From positions 1,240,001 to 1,304,000 of the forward strand of contig NZ_CAMDRE010000002.1 of assembly GCF_945906775.1 (NCBI RefSeq): DNA of 64,000 nt, written 5' to 3'. Both the position numbers and the translations under genes were made by a program. The DNA comes from Citrobacter sp. Marseille-Q6884. Lineage in GTDB: Bacteria > Pseudomonadota > Gammaproteobacteria > Enterobacterales > Enterobacteriaceae. Positions within the stretch are counted from its first letter, which is position 1; each line of letters starts with the position of its first letter. Positions 1-7,336 of this stretch are shown in pieces. Under the pieces are notes generated by a model that saw nothing but the letters and a program-made list of their open reading frames with translations, was not told the DNA's origin and ran no database searches.

Positions 1-1
1 C

Positions 2-40
2 AATGATGCCGACGCTCAGTTCATCGAAAACGACGGTTAA
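2..40 (+). CDS. 3' end of an unidentified gene (partial)
   Basis: Reading from base 2 gives an open frame that ends NDADAQFIENDG before TAA at 38-40. A strong terminator hairpin follows 28 bases later, which suggests a plus-strand gene ends here. Twelve residues are too few to identify the product. A competing frame from base 3 ends at 59, so even the frame is uncertain. Confidence 0.3.
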   Translation, partial: NDADAQFIENDG

Positions 41-67
41 TTCAGTGGTTAACTTCTAAAATAAACG

Positions 68-96
68 CTCCCGCCCGGCGTGGGTGGGAGAGTTTT
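68..96 (+). terminator. Rho-independent terminator of the upstream gene
   Basis: CTCCCGCCC (68-76) pairs with GGGTGGGAG (82-90), a nine-base stem with one G-U pair and a five-base loop. AGTTTT follows. It separates the unknown upstream gene from frmRA. Confidence 0.7.
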
Positions 97-118
97 AGCA
101 ATTCCGGGTGGAGATTTT

Positions 119-167
119 GGGGGCAAATTTGGGGGCAAAAAAAAGAAAAAGGGGCAAAAAAGGGGCA
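119..167. repeat. Four G-rich direct repeats (GGGGCA core) in the frmR upstream region
   Basis: The core GGGGCA occurs four times, near 119-125, 131-137, 151-156 and 162-167, separated by A/T-rich spacers. Bases 97-272 hold no other gene. Clusters like this resemble arm-type recombinase sites or the edge of an integrated element, but no integrase or duplicated attachment core lies inside the window, so that reading is inference only. Confidence 0.4.
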
Positions 168-272
168 TTAAAAAGGCCTTTTATGTCCGATAGTGGCTTT
201 TGCTAGAACCCTCTAAGTAATTGAAAACCACAAAAAACATAATGTTTACAAGAATGTATTAAAAAAGTTACC

Positions 273-289
273 ATACCCCCCTATAGTAT
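273..289. promoter_or_regulatory. Probable FrmR operator
   Basis: The dyad ATAC-N9-GTAT with a run of six C residues (276-281) lies 12 bases before the frmR start codon. CsoR/RcnR-family repressors, including FrmR, bind G/C-tract sites flanked by AT-rich inverted repeats, so this fits autoregulation relieved by formaldehyde. Confidence 0.6.
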
Positions 290-300
290 CTGGAGGGCGT

Positions 301-576
301 ATGCCGCATTCACCTGAAGACAAAAAACGCATTCTGACTCGTGTTCGCCGTATTCGCGGTCAGGTAGATGCGCTAGAGCGCGCGCTGGAGTCTGGGGAAC
401 CTTGTCTGGCGATCCTGCAACAAATTGCCGCTGTTCGCGGTGCATCCAATGGCCTGATGGGCGAAATGGTTGAAATCCACCTGAAAGATGAACTGGTCAG
501 TGGGGAGACAACGCCTGATCAGCGTGCCGTGCGTATGGCGGAAATCGGCCATCTTCTTCGTGCTTATCTAAAATAA
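301..576 (+). CDS. frmR: Formaldehyde-responsive repressor FrmR
   Basis: A 91-residue all-helical CsoR/RcnR (DUF156) family repressor. The N-terminus MPHSPEDKKR supplies Pro2 and the segment GEPCLAIL supplies Cys35, the two residues that formaldehyde bridges in characterised FrmR proteins to release DNA. Length is normal for the family. The start is set by GGAGGG at 292-297. The gene lies 32 bases before frmA, so the two form one operon. The probable operator overlaps the region just before the start codon. The linked dehydrogenase and the Pro2/Cys35 pair argue for FrmR rather than the metal-sensing RcnR or CsoR. Confidence 0.95.
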   Translation: MPHSPEDKKRILTRVRRIRGQVDALERALESGEPCLAILQQIAAVRGASNGLMGEMVEIHLKDELVSGETTPDQRAVRMAEIGHLLRAYLK

Positions 577-608
577 CACCATCACCTCGCAATAATGGGA
601 AGAGACAT

Positions 609-1727
609 ATGAAATCACGTGCAGCAGTTGCATTCGGCCCCGGCCAACCGTTAAAAATCGTTGAAATCGACGTCGCACCGCCAAAAAAGGGGGAAGTACT
701 GGTAAAAATCACCCATACCGGTGTGTGCCATACTGACGCATTTACGCTCTCTGGCGACGATCCAGAAGGTGTATTTCCGGCAGTGCTGGGTCATGAAGGC
801 GGCGGCATCGTGGTGGAAGTGGGAGAAGGCGTCACCAGCCTGAAACCCGGCGATCATGTGATCCCGCTGTACACCGCAGAATGTGGCGAGTGTAAGTTCT
901 GTAAGTCCGGTAAAACCAATCTGTGTCAGGCGGTACGTGCCACTCAGGGTAAGGGGCTGATGCCGGATGGTACGACGCGTTTCTCTTATAACGGCGAACC
1001 CATTTATCACTATATGGGGACCAGCACCTTCAGTGAATATACCGTTTGCGCGGAGATCTCGCTGGCGAAGGTAAACCCGCAGGCCCCGCTGGACAAAGTG
1101 TGCCTGCTGGGTTGTGGCGTCACGACCGGGATCGGCGCGGTACACAACACCGCGAAGGTAAAAGAAGGTGACACCGTGGCCGTGTTTGGTCTGGGCGGGA
1201 TTGGCCTGGCGGTGATTCAGGGTGCGGTACAGGCGAAAGCCGGTCGCATTTTAGCGGTCGATACGAACCCGGAGAAATTCAAGCTGGCGGGAGAAATGGG
1301 GGCGACCGATTTCATCAACCCTAATGATTACGATAAACCCGTTCAGGATGTGATTGTCGAGCTCACCGACGGTGGCGTGGACTTTAGCTTTGAATGTATC
1401 GGTAATGTGAATGTGATGCGTGCCGCGCTGGAATGCTGTCATAAAGGCTGGGGTGAAAGCATCATTATTGGGGTTGCGGGTGCCGGACAAGAGATCAAAA
1501 CACGTCCGTTCCAGTTGGTTACCGGCCGCGTCTGGCGTGGCTCTGCGTTTGGTGGCGTCAAAGGGCGCACACAGCTTCCGGGAATGGTAGAAGAAGCGAT
1601 GAGCGGGAAAATTCAGCTGGATCCGTTTATCACGCATCGTTTACCGCTGGAGCAGATTAACGAGGCATTTGATTTAATGCATGAAGGGAAATCTATCCGT
1701 ACCGTTATCCACTTTGGGGATAACTGA
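609..1727 (+). CDS. frmA: S-(hydroxymethyl)glutathione dehydrogenase (class III alcohol dehydrogenase)
   Basis: Cytosolic zinc dehydrogenase of 372 residues that oxidises the glutathione-formaldehyde adduct to S-formylglutathione with NAD. Visible catalytic-zinc ligands are Cys40 (GVCHTD), His62-Glu63 (GHE) and Cys169. Structural-zinc cysteines are 92, 95, 98 and 106. The nucleotide-binding motif GLGGIG spans 194-199, with an acidic Asp218 after the second strand that favours NAD. It is the second gene of the frmR operon. In E. coli the operon continues with frmB (S-formylglutathione hydrolase); here the next gene is a chemoreceptor with its own promoter, so hydrolysis must be done elsewhere, for example by a YeiG-type enzyme. 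Confidence 0.96.
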   Translation: MKSRAAVAFGPGQPLKIVEIDVAPPKKGEVLVKITHTGVCHTDAFTLSGDDPEGVFPAVLGHEGGGIVVEVGEGVTSLKPGDHVIPLYTAECGECKFCKSGKTNLCQAVRATQGKGLMPDGTTRFSYNGEPIYHYMGTSTFSEYTVCAEISLAKVNPQAPLDKVCLLGCGVTTGIGAVHNTAKVKEGDTVAVFGLGGIGLAVIQGAVQAKAGRILAVDTNPEKFKLAGEMGATDFINPNDYDKPVQDVIVELTDGGVDFSFECIGNVNVMRAALECCHKGWGESIIIGVAGAGQEIKTRPFQLVTGRVWRGSAFGGVKGRTQLPGMVEEAMSGKIQLDPFITHRLPLEQINEAFDLMHEGKSIRTVIHFGDN

Positions 1728-1734
1728 TTCATCC

Positions 1735-1772
1735 GCCAGCGGAATTCTCCGCTGGCACTTGCCTGAATTTTT
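1735..1772 (+). terminator. frmRA terminator
   Basis: GCCAGCGGA (1735-1743) and TCCGCTGGC (1748-1756) form a perfect nine-base stem with a four-base loop. A run of T at 1767-1772 lies about ten bases further on, so termination may be imperfect. Confidence 0.6.
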
Positions 1773-1817
1773 TAGAATTATGTTGTGAAAGTGTGACGAA
1801 TGCTGCGCTTTTCGCGG

Positions 1818-1844
1818 TAAGCAAACGACACCGATTGCCGATGA
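1818..1844 (+). promoter_or_regulatory. Sigma-28 (FliA) type promoter of trg
   Basis: TAAGCAAA (1818-1825), exactly 11 bases, then GCCGATGA (1837-1844), against the flagellar consensus TAAAGTTT-N11-GCCGATAA. The -10 element matches seven of eight positions and the spacing is exact. It lies about 50 bases before the trg start, which fits class 3 flagellar control of a chemoreceptor. Confidence 0.65.
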
Positions 1845-1896
1845 CTATCTAACGGGCGTGTTTTCACGCATAACCCCTACAAGAGAGTCGACGGTC

Positions 1897-3585
1897 ATGG
1901 ACAACACAACATCGATGCAAACCCGGCGTTCGCTGGGTTTTCTGCATCAAATCCGACTGGTTCCGCTGTTTTCCTCCATTCTCGGTGGCATCCTTTTGCT
2001 GTTTGCCTTAAGTTCAGGGCTGGCGAGTTATTTTCTCATGCAGGCCGATCGCGATCTGCGCGATGTGACTGATGAGATTCAGGTCAGAATGGGGTTATCC
2101 AACAGCTCCAACCACTTACGTACTGCGCGTATTAATATGATCCATGCAGGTGCGGCGAGCCGTATTGCTGAAATGGACGATATGAAGCTCAATATCGCTG
2201 AGGCGGAAAAACGTATCGGGCAATCGCAGGAGGGTTTCAACGCGTATATGTCACGATCGGTAAAAACGCCTGCTGATGAAGCGTTAGACGCTGAACTCAA
2301 TAGCAGCTTTAAGGCCTATATCGACGGTTTGCAGCCCATGCTGAAGTACGCCAAAAACGGGATGTTTGAGGCGATTATCAACCATGAAAATGAACAGGCG
2401 AGACCGCTCGATACCGCATATAACAAGGTTCTGCTGAAAGCGATAGAGATTCGTACACAAAGGGCTAACCAGCTAAGTGAGCAGGCACATTATCGTACCC
2501 AGCTCGGTATGGCCTTTATGCTGGGGGCATTCATCCTCGCTCTGGTGCTGACGCTGATGACATTTATGGTTCTGCGACGCACCGTGATCCGTCCTCTGTT
2601 ACGTGCGGCTCAACGCATTGAACAAATCTCAGCGGGTGATTTGACCATGGAGAATGAACCTACCGGACGTAGCGAGATTGGCCGTCTGAGTCGCCATCTC
2701 CAGACGATGCAGCATTCACTGGGGCAAACGGTAGGAACCGTACGGCAGGGAGCGGAAGAGATTTATCGTGGTACCAGCGAAATCTCCGCGGGTAATGCCG
2801 ATCTGTCGTCGCGCACTGAAGAGCAGGCTGCCGCGATTGAACAGACGGCGGCCAGCATGGAAGAGCTGACGGCAACCGTCAAACAGAACGCCGATAACGC
2901 GCATCACGCAAGCAAGCTGGCGGAGGATGCCTCCGGGAAAGCCAGCCGTGGCGGGCAGATGGTGTCCGGGGTTGTGAAAACGATGGGCAATATCTCGACA
3001 AGTTCGCAGAAGATTTCGGAAATTACCGCCGTCATTAACAGCATTGCCTTCCAGACCAACATTCTGGCACTGAATGCGGCAGTCGAAGCCGCGCGGGCGG
3101 GAGAACAGGGCCGCGGATTCGCTGTTGTCGCCAGTGAAGTGCGTACACTGGCAAGTCGCAGCGCCCAGGCAGCTAAAGAGATTGAAGGATTGATCAGCGA
3201 ATCCGTGCGATTGATTGAACAGGGCTCTGGCGAGGTTGTCGCGGCGGGAAACACCATGACGGATATTGTCGATGCGGTTAAACGCGTGACGGACATTATG
3301 CTGGAGATCGCAGCGGCCTCGGATGAACAGAGCCGTGGCATTGTCCAGGTGAGTCAGGCGATTTCAGAGATGGATAAAGTCACACAGCAAAACGCCTCGC
3401 TGGTGGAAGAAGCGTCTGCCGCAGCGACATCTCTGGAAGAACAAGCTGCGCGATTAACGGAAGCGGTAGGCACGTTCCGTTTACAGGGAGGCAGTGTGAT
3501 TAAACGTGTGCCGAATGCCACCAACACTGACTGGTCAGCGCCGAAAGCCGCGACCACCAGCGGCGATAACTGGGAAACGTTTTAA
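1897..3585 (+). CDS. trg: Methyl-accepting chemotaxis protein Trg (ribose/galactose receptor)
   Basis: Inner-membrane chemoreceptor of 562 residues. TM1 is at about 21-47, a four-helix periplasmic ligand domain follows, TM2 is near 200-225, then HAMP and the long cytoplasmic signalling hairpin whose tip is FQTNILALNAAVEAARAGEQ. N-terminal, sensor and signalling segments match E. coli Trg, the transducer for ribose- and galactose-binding proteins. I chose ATG 1897 because AAGAGAG lies nine bases upstream; an earlier GTG at 1858 lacks this. The notable difference is the C-terminus, which ends NWETF, the CheR/CheB docking pentapeptide of Tar and Tsr. E. coli Trg lacks it. A flagellar-type promoter precedes the gene and it ends at a shared terminator with ydcI. 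Confidence 0.93.
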   Translation: MDNTTSMQTRRSLGFLHQIRLVPLFSSILGGILLLFALSSGLASYFLMQADRDLRDVTDEIQVRMGLSNSSNHLRTARINMIHAGAASRIAEMDDMKLNIAEAEKRIGQSQEGFNAYMSRSVKTPADEALDAELNSSFKAYIDGLQPMLKYAKNGMFEAIINHENEQARPLDTAYNKVLLKAIEIRTQRANQLSEQAHYRTQLGMAFMLGAFILALVLTLMTFMVLRRTVIRPLLRAAQRIEQISAGDLTMENEPTGRSEIGRLSRHLQTMQHSLGQTVGTVRQGAEEIYRGTSEISAGNADLSSRTEEQAAAIEQTAASMEELTATVKQNADNAHHASKLAEDASGKASRGGQMVSGVVKTMGNISTSSQKISEITAVINSIAFQTNILALNAAVEAARAGEQGRGFAVVASEVRTLASRSAQAAKEIEGLISESVRLIEQGSGEVVAAGNTMTDIVDAVKRVTDIMLEIAAASDEQSRGIVQVSQAISEMDKVTQQNASLVEEASAAATSLEEQAARLTEAVGTFRLQGGSVIKRVPNATNTDWSAPKAATTSGDNWETF

Positions 3586-3590
3586 CGATA

Positions 3591-3612
3591 AAAGGGGCCT
3601 GATGGCCCCTTT
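3591..3612. terminator. Bidirectional terminator between trg and ydcI
   Basis: AAAGGGGCC and GGCCCCTTT form a perfect nine-base stem around TGAT. T residues end it on the plus strand and A residues precede it, so it can serve both convergent genes. Confidence 0.8.
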
Positions 3613-3621
3613 ACGCGTTGA

Positions 3622-4545
3622 TTAGTAAGGTACTGTTTTGCGAATCGCCGCGATGAGTACCTGAGCCGCCGTGGGGAGCTGGACATCCACGCGGGTCAGA
3701 ATGCCGATGGGTTCGCCCGAGCCCTGGGTAGGTACTGGCAGTGATACCAGTGTCGCCTGGCGTAAATCTTCCCGTACCGCGCCTGAAGGCACAAACCAGA
3801 CATAGTCATAATCAACCGTCAATTGACGAGACAGTGACGCTGACAGCGTTTCGATACAGCCAGACGGTAGTTTGCAGCCCTGGCTTTGTAGCAACGCTTC
3901 TGCATGCTGGCGTGGGGCTGTCCCTTTCGGGGATACCACAACCGGCCATTCCATCACGCGGCTCAATGTAATGGTTTCCTGCAATAGCGGATGGTTAGGA
4001 CGCACCACCAGTTTCAGTGATTCCAGAAATAATAGTTCGTAATTCAGACCGCTCATTAATTCAGGGTCAGCCATGCGGCCAATGCCGAGGTCGATTTCGC
4101 CTGATTTTAAGCCTGCCAGTATCATGGGGTTACTCATCGTAGCCACTTGCAGCGTGGTCTCCATTTGCTGCTTATGGAACTGGCCGATAACGGAAGGAAG
4201 AATACCGAGCGCCGCCGTCGGCAACGCGCCAATACGAACAACATCGTTTTGTGATTCTTCTTTGTGATTTAATGCCTGGCCGGCGGTGTTGAGCGCATCA
4301 AGCACCCTTACCGCATGGGTAAGAAACTTTTCGCCGGGCAGTGTCAGCTGTGCGCCAAGACGACCGCGCTCAAAAAGCCGGGCACCCGTCAGTTGCTCCA
4401 GTTCATTGAGCGTTTTTGAGAGGGCCGGCTGGCTCAGATTAAGGGTTTCAGCCGCGCGCCCCAAAGTCCCCTGTTGTGCAACGGCTACAAAAGTATGAAG
4501 GTGGCGCAAGCGAATGCGCTGATTGAACAGACCATTTTTTTCCAT
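3622..4545 (-). CDS. ydcI: LysR-family regulator YdcI
   Basis: A 307-residue LysR-type regulator. The winged helix-turn-helix is at about 11-70 (RLRHLHTFVAVAQQGTLGRA, then SQPALSKTLNELE) and the periplasmic-binding-like effector domain fills the rest. It matches E. coli YdcI almost residue for residue from MEKN, so I chose that ATG over an in-frame start 90 bases upstream. YdcI is a conserved regulator linked to acid-stress and growth phenotypes in Salmonella and E. coli; its inducer is unknown to me. It is divergent from a pyrophosphatase gene, with a LysR-like operator between them. Confidence 0.92.
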   Translation of the reverse strand: MEKNGLFNQRIRLRHLHTFVAVAQQGTLGRAAETLNLSQPALSKTLNELEQLTGARLFERGRLGAQLTLPGEKFLTHAVRVLDALNTAGQALNHKEESQNDVVRIGALPTAALGILPSVIGQFHKQQMETTLQVATMSNPMILAGLKSGEIDLGIGRMADPELMSGLNYELLFLESLKLVVRPNHPLLQETITLSRVMEWPVVVSPKGTAPRQHAEALLQSQGCKLPSGCIETLSASLSRQLTVDYDYVWFVPSGAVREDLRQATLVSLPVPTQGSGEPIGILTRVDVQLPTAAQVLIAAIRKTVPY

Positions 4546-4706
4546 AAGCGATGTTAAAAACAGAGCAGTACCGGTGACAAGTGAAGTTGTTTGTTTTTGA
4601 TAACCTGATAGCAAAATATTATTAACATTTATCATGTTTTACTTACAACTAATTTATTTTGCTTATGTTTTGTACAGTCAGGGGCGTGTCGGGATCATGG
4701 CAGGGC

Positions 4707-4725
4707 GTATAACCTGTGGTTATAC
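4707..4725. promoter_or_regulatory. Perfect 19-bp palindrome with LysR T-N11-A geometry
   Basis: GTATAACC (4707-4714), TGT, GGTTATAC (4718-4725). The inner bases T4710 and A4722 are separated by exactly 11 bases, the T-N11-A signature of LysR sites. It lies between divergent ydcI and the pyrophosphatase gene, about 50 bases before the latter, so YdcI is the natural candidate binder. Confidence 0.55.
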
Positions 4726-4774
4726 TCAAAGAATTGTTCACTTCTGCATTTTTCCCATCACAAGGCACTGATTA

Positions 4775-5677
4775 ATGATACATGTCATAGGACACCTTAA
4801 CCCCGATAGCGACGCAATTTGCACGGCGGCAATGACCGCGCGCTGGCTAAATTTACGGGGCCTCGACGCGACGGCGTGGCGTGCGGGGGAACCTAACCGG
4901 GAAACACAATTTATTTTTGAGCAGGCAGGGTTGGCCATGCCGGAACGGCTGACGTTTCCGTTGACTGACCAGGATGTCTGGCTGGTCGATTTCACGGAAC
5001 CGGCTCAGGGGCCTGATTCTCTGACTGAGAGTAACGTCGTCGGCATTATCGACCATCACCGCCTCGGTGGATTAGTCACGCGACTGCCACCGGAAGTCTG
5101 GGTCAAGCCTGTCGGCAGTAGTGCGACCCTGTTGTGGCAATTGATGTCAGAGGATGTACGCAGTCAACTCTCTCCCGCTGAGACCGTACTGCTACTAGGT
5201 GCTGCGTTAAGTGACACTGTCACGCTTCGTTCGCCCACCACCACGCCAGACGATCGCAAGGCGGTGGAAGAGCTAACGCAGTTCGCCGGTGTGAATCTGG
5301 ACGATTTTAGCCGTGACCTGCTGTCCGCCAAAACCAGTGTTGAGGGCATGAGTGCGCGGGAACTTCTCAATAAAGATATTAAAACGTTTACGATTCACGG
5401 GCATCAGGTCTGCGTCGCGCAGCTCGAGCTGTATTCACTGAACCAGGTTGAGGCCGTGTTGGACGATCTCCGTCAGGAAATGACGCGCTATGCGCAAGAA
5501 AGCCAGGCCGCGTTGGTGGTACTGATGTTGACCGATATAAACCTCGGCGATACCAGCTTGTGGTTTGCCGGCTCTGAACTTTCAGACATACCGCAGCCTT
5601 GCAAGGTGGAAGGGATGTTAAGCCGTAAAAAGCAGATGCTCCCCTGGCTGGAAAGCAAACTAAAACCGCGTCAGTAG
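4775..5677 (+). CDS. Family II (DHH) manganese-dependent inorganic pyrophosphatase
   Basis: A 300-residue cytosolic DHH-family enzyme predicted to hydrolyse pyrophosphate. The N-terminal DHH domain has metal ligands in GHLNPDSD (His7, Asp11, Asp13), Asp72, the DHH signature at 93-95 and Asp147. The C-terminal DHHA2 domain ends with SRKKQMLP, the substrate-binding SRKKQ loop typical of true family II pyrophosphatases rather than RecJ or oligoribonucleases. Length fits PpaC proteins (about 309). Enterobacteria normally rely on the unrelated family I enzyme Ppa, so this would be a second system. AAGG at 4763-4766 supports the start. It is divergent from ydcI. Confidence 0.85.
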   Translation: MIHVIGHLNPDSDAICTAAMTARWLNLRGLDATAWRAGEPNRETQFIFEQAGLAMPERLTFPLTDQDVWLVDFTEPAQGPDSLTESNVVGIIDHHRLGGLVTRLPPEVWVKPVGSSATLLWQLMSEDVRSQLSPAETVLLLGAALSDTVTLRSPTTTPDDRKAVEELTQFAGVNLDDFSRDLLSAKTSVEGMSARELLNKDIKTFTIHGHQVCVAQLELYSLNQVEAVLDDLRQEMTRYAQESQAALVVLMLTDINLGDTSLWFAGSELSDIPQPCKVEGMLSRKKQMLPWLESKLKPRQ

Positions 5678-5799
5678 GTTTGGTGAGTAGCCATAGTGCA
5701 TGGGGGGAATTTATGCCGGATCACACTTTGTAAATTCTTCCCACCGGACTGAGTAGCGTTTTCTACACTCCAGGTAATATTCACTGGAGGCATGACATT

Positions 5800-7143
5800 A
5801 TGGCGAACACCATCACGGCAGATGAGATTCGGGAACAATTTTCGCAGGCAATGTCAGCAATGTACCAGCAGGAAGTCCCGCAGTACGGCACGTTGCTGGA
5901 ACTTGTCGCTGATGTGAATCTGGCGGTACTGGAGAATAATCCGACGCTCCATGAAAAACTGGCGAATGCGGATGAGCTTGCGCGCCTGAATGTTGAGCGC
6001 CACGGCGCCATTCGGGTCGGTACCGCAGAGGAATTGTCCACCCTGAGGCGAATGTTCGCCATTATGGGCATGTATCCCGTCAGCTATTACGATCTCTCCC
6101 AGGCCGGCGTCCCCGTCCATTCCACTGCGTTTCGTCCCATCGACGATGCGTCGCTTTCGCGTAACCCGTTTCGGGTGTTTACTTCGCTGCTACGCCTTGA
6201 ATTAATCGACAATGTAGAGTTGCGTCAACGGGCTGCAGAGATCCTCGCAAAGCGCGACATCTTCACTCGCCGCTGTCATGAATTGCTGGATACATTTGAT
6301 GCGCAAGGGGCTTTTACGCCCGCGCAAGCGCAGGAGTTTGTGCGCGAGGCGCTGGAAACCTTCCGCTGGCATCAGCATGCGACGGTGGATGAAGAGACCT
6401 ATCACGCACTGCATAATGAGCACCGCTTGATTGCTGATGTGGTGTGTTTCCCCGGGTGTCATATCAACCACCTGACACCGCGTACGTTGGATATCGATCG
6501 GGTACAGTCGATGATGCCAGAGTGCGGAATTGAGCCCAAAATACTGATTGAAGGTCCTCCGCGTCGTGAAGTACCCATTCTGCTGCGCCAGACCAGCTTT
6601 AAAGCGCTGGAGGAGGCGGTGTTGTTTGCCGGTGAAATGCGCGGAACCCATACCGCCCGTTTTGGCGAGATCGAACAGCGCGGCGTGGCGTTAACGCCCA
6701 AAGGCAGAGCACTGTACGACGAATTACTGCAAAACGCGGGGACCGGTAAGGATAACCTGACGCACCAGTTGCACCTTCAGGCAGTGTTTAAATCCTTCCC
6801 GGACAGTGAATTTTTACTGCGTCAACAGGGCTTAGCCTGGTTCCGTTATCGTTTAACGCCATCAGGTGAGGCGCACCGACACGCTATTCGACCGGGGGAT
6901 GATCCGCAGCCATTGATTGAACGGGGCTGGTTGGTTGCTCAACCCATCACTTACGAAGACTTTTTACCGGTAAGTGCAGCCGGGATCTTCCAGTCCAATC
7001 TGGGTAATGAAACGCAGGCGCGTACGCATGGTAATGCCAGTCGGGATGCGTTTGAACAGGCGCTGGGTTGCGCCGTCTATGATGAGTTTGTGCTGTATCA
7101 GGAGGCGGAAGAGCGAAGCAAACGGCGTTGCGGTTTGCTGTAA
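5800..7143 (+). CDS. ydcJ: YdcJ, DUF1338 / 2-oxoadipate dioxygenase-decarboxylase family
   Basis: A 447-residue soluble protein, nearly colinear with E. coli YdcJ. DUF1338 proteins carry a vicinal-oxygen-chelate-like fold with a non-haem iron held by two His and one Glu. The likely ligands are His68 (NVERHGAIRVGT), a His in FPGCHINHLTP and the Glu of ARFGEIEQRG. The Pseudomonas member HglS converts 2-oxoadipate to D-2-hydroxyglutarate in lysine breakdown; whether YdcJ uses the same substrate is inference. GGAGG just upstream supports the start. It stands alone between the pyrophosphatase gene and opgD. Confidence 0.93.
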   Translation: MANTITADEIREQFSQAMSAMYQQEVPQYGTLLELVADVNLAVLENNPTLHEKLANADELARLNVERHGAIRVGTAEELSTLRRMFAIMGMYPVSYYDLSQAGVPVHSTAFRPIDDASLSRNPFRVFTSLLRLELIDNVELRQRAAEILAKRDIFTRRCHELLDTFDAQGAFTPAQAQEFVREALETFRWHQHATVDEETYHALHNEHRLIADVVCFPGCHINHLTPRTLDIDRVQSMMPECGIEPKILIEGPPRREVPILLRQTSFKALEEAVLFAGEMRGTHTARFGEIEQRGVALTPKGRALYDELLQNAGTGKDNLTHQLHLQAVFKSFPDSEFLLRQQGLAWFRYRLTPSGEAHRHAIRPGDDPQPLIERGWLVAQPITYEDFLPVSAAGIFQSNLGNETQARTHGNASRDAFEQALGCAVYDEFVLYQEAEERSKRRCGLL

Positions 7144-7336
7144 CGGGATTTACACCGGATTCGGTCTGTTCTCATCGACATAAAATATTTTCGATTTTGT
7201 ACAGATTATCGACGACCAACAATTGGATTATTAATGAATTTTGTCTAGAGTGAGCGGTCAGAAATGTGCACTCTCTTGCCGCAGATTTTGACCGGCGCGG
7301 GACCATTCACACGACCAGAAGGACTCACTTTCAGGC

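Noticed and set aside
651..1145. 164-codon open frame on the minus strand opposite frmA
   Set aside because: It lies wholly inside frmA, whose zinc-ligand pattern and family identity are unmistakable; the antisense frame has no recognisable domain or ribosome site.
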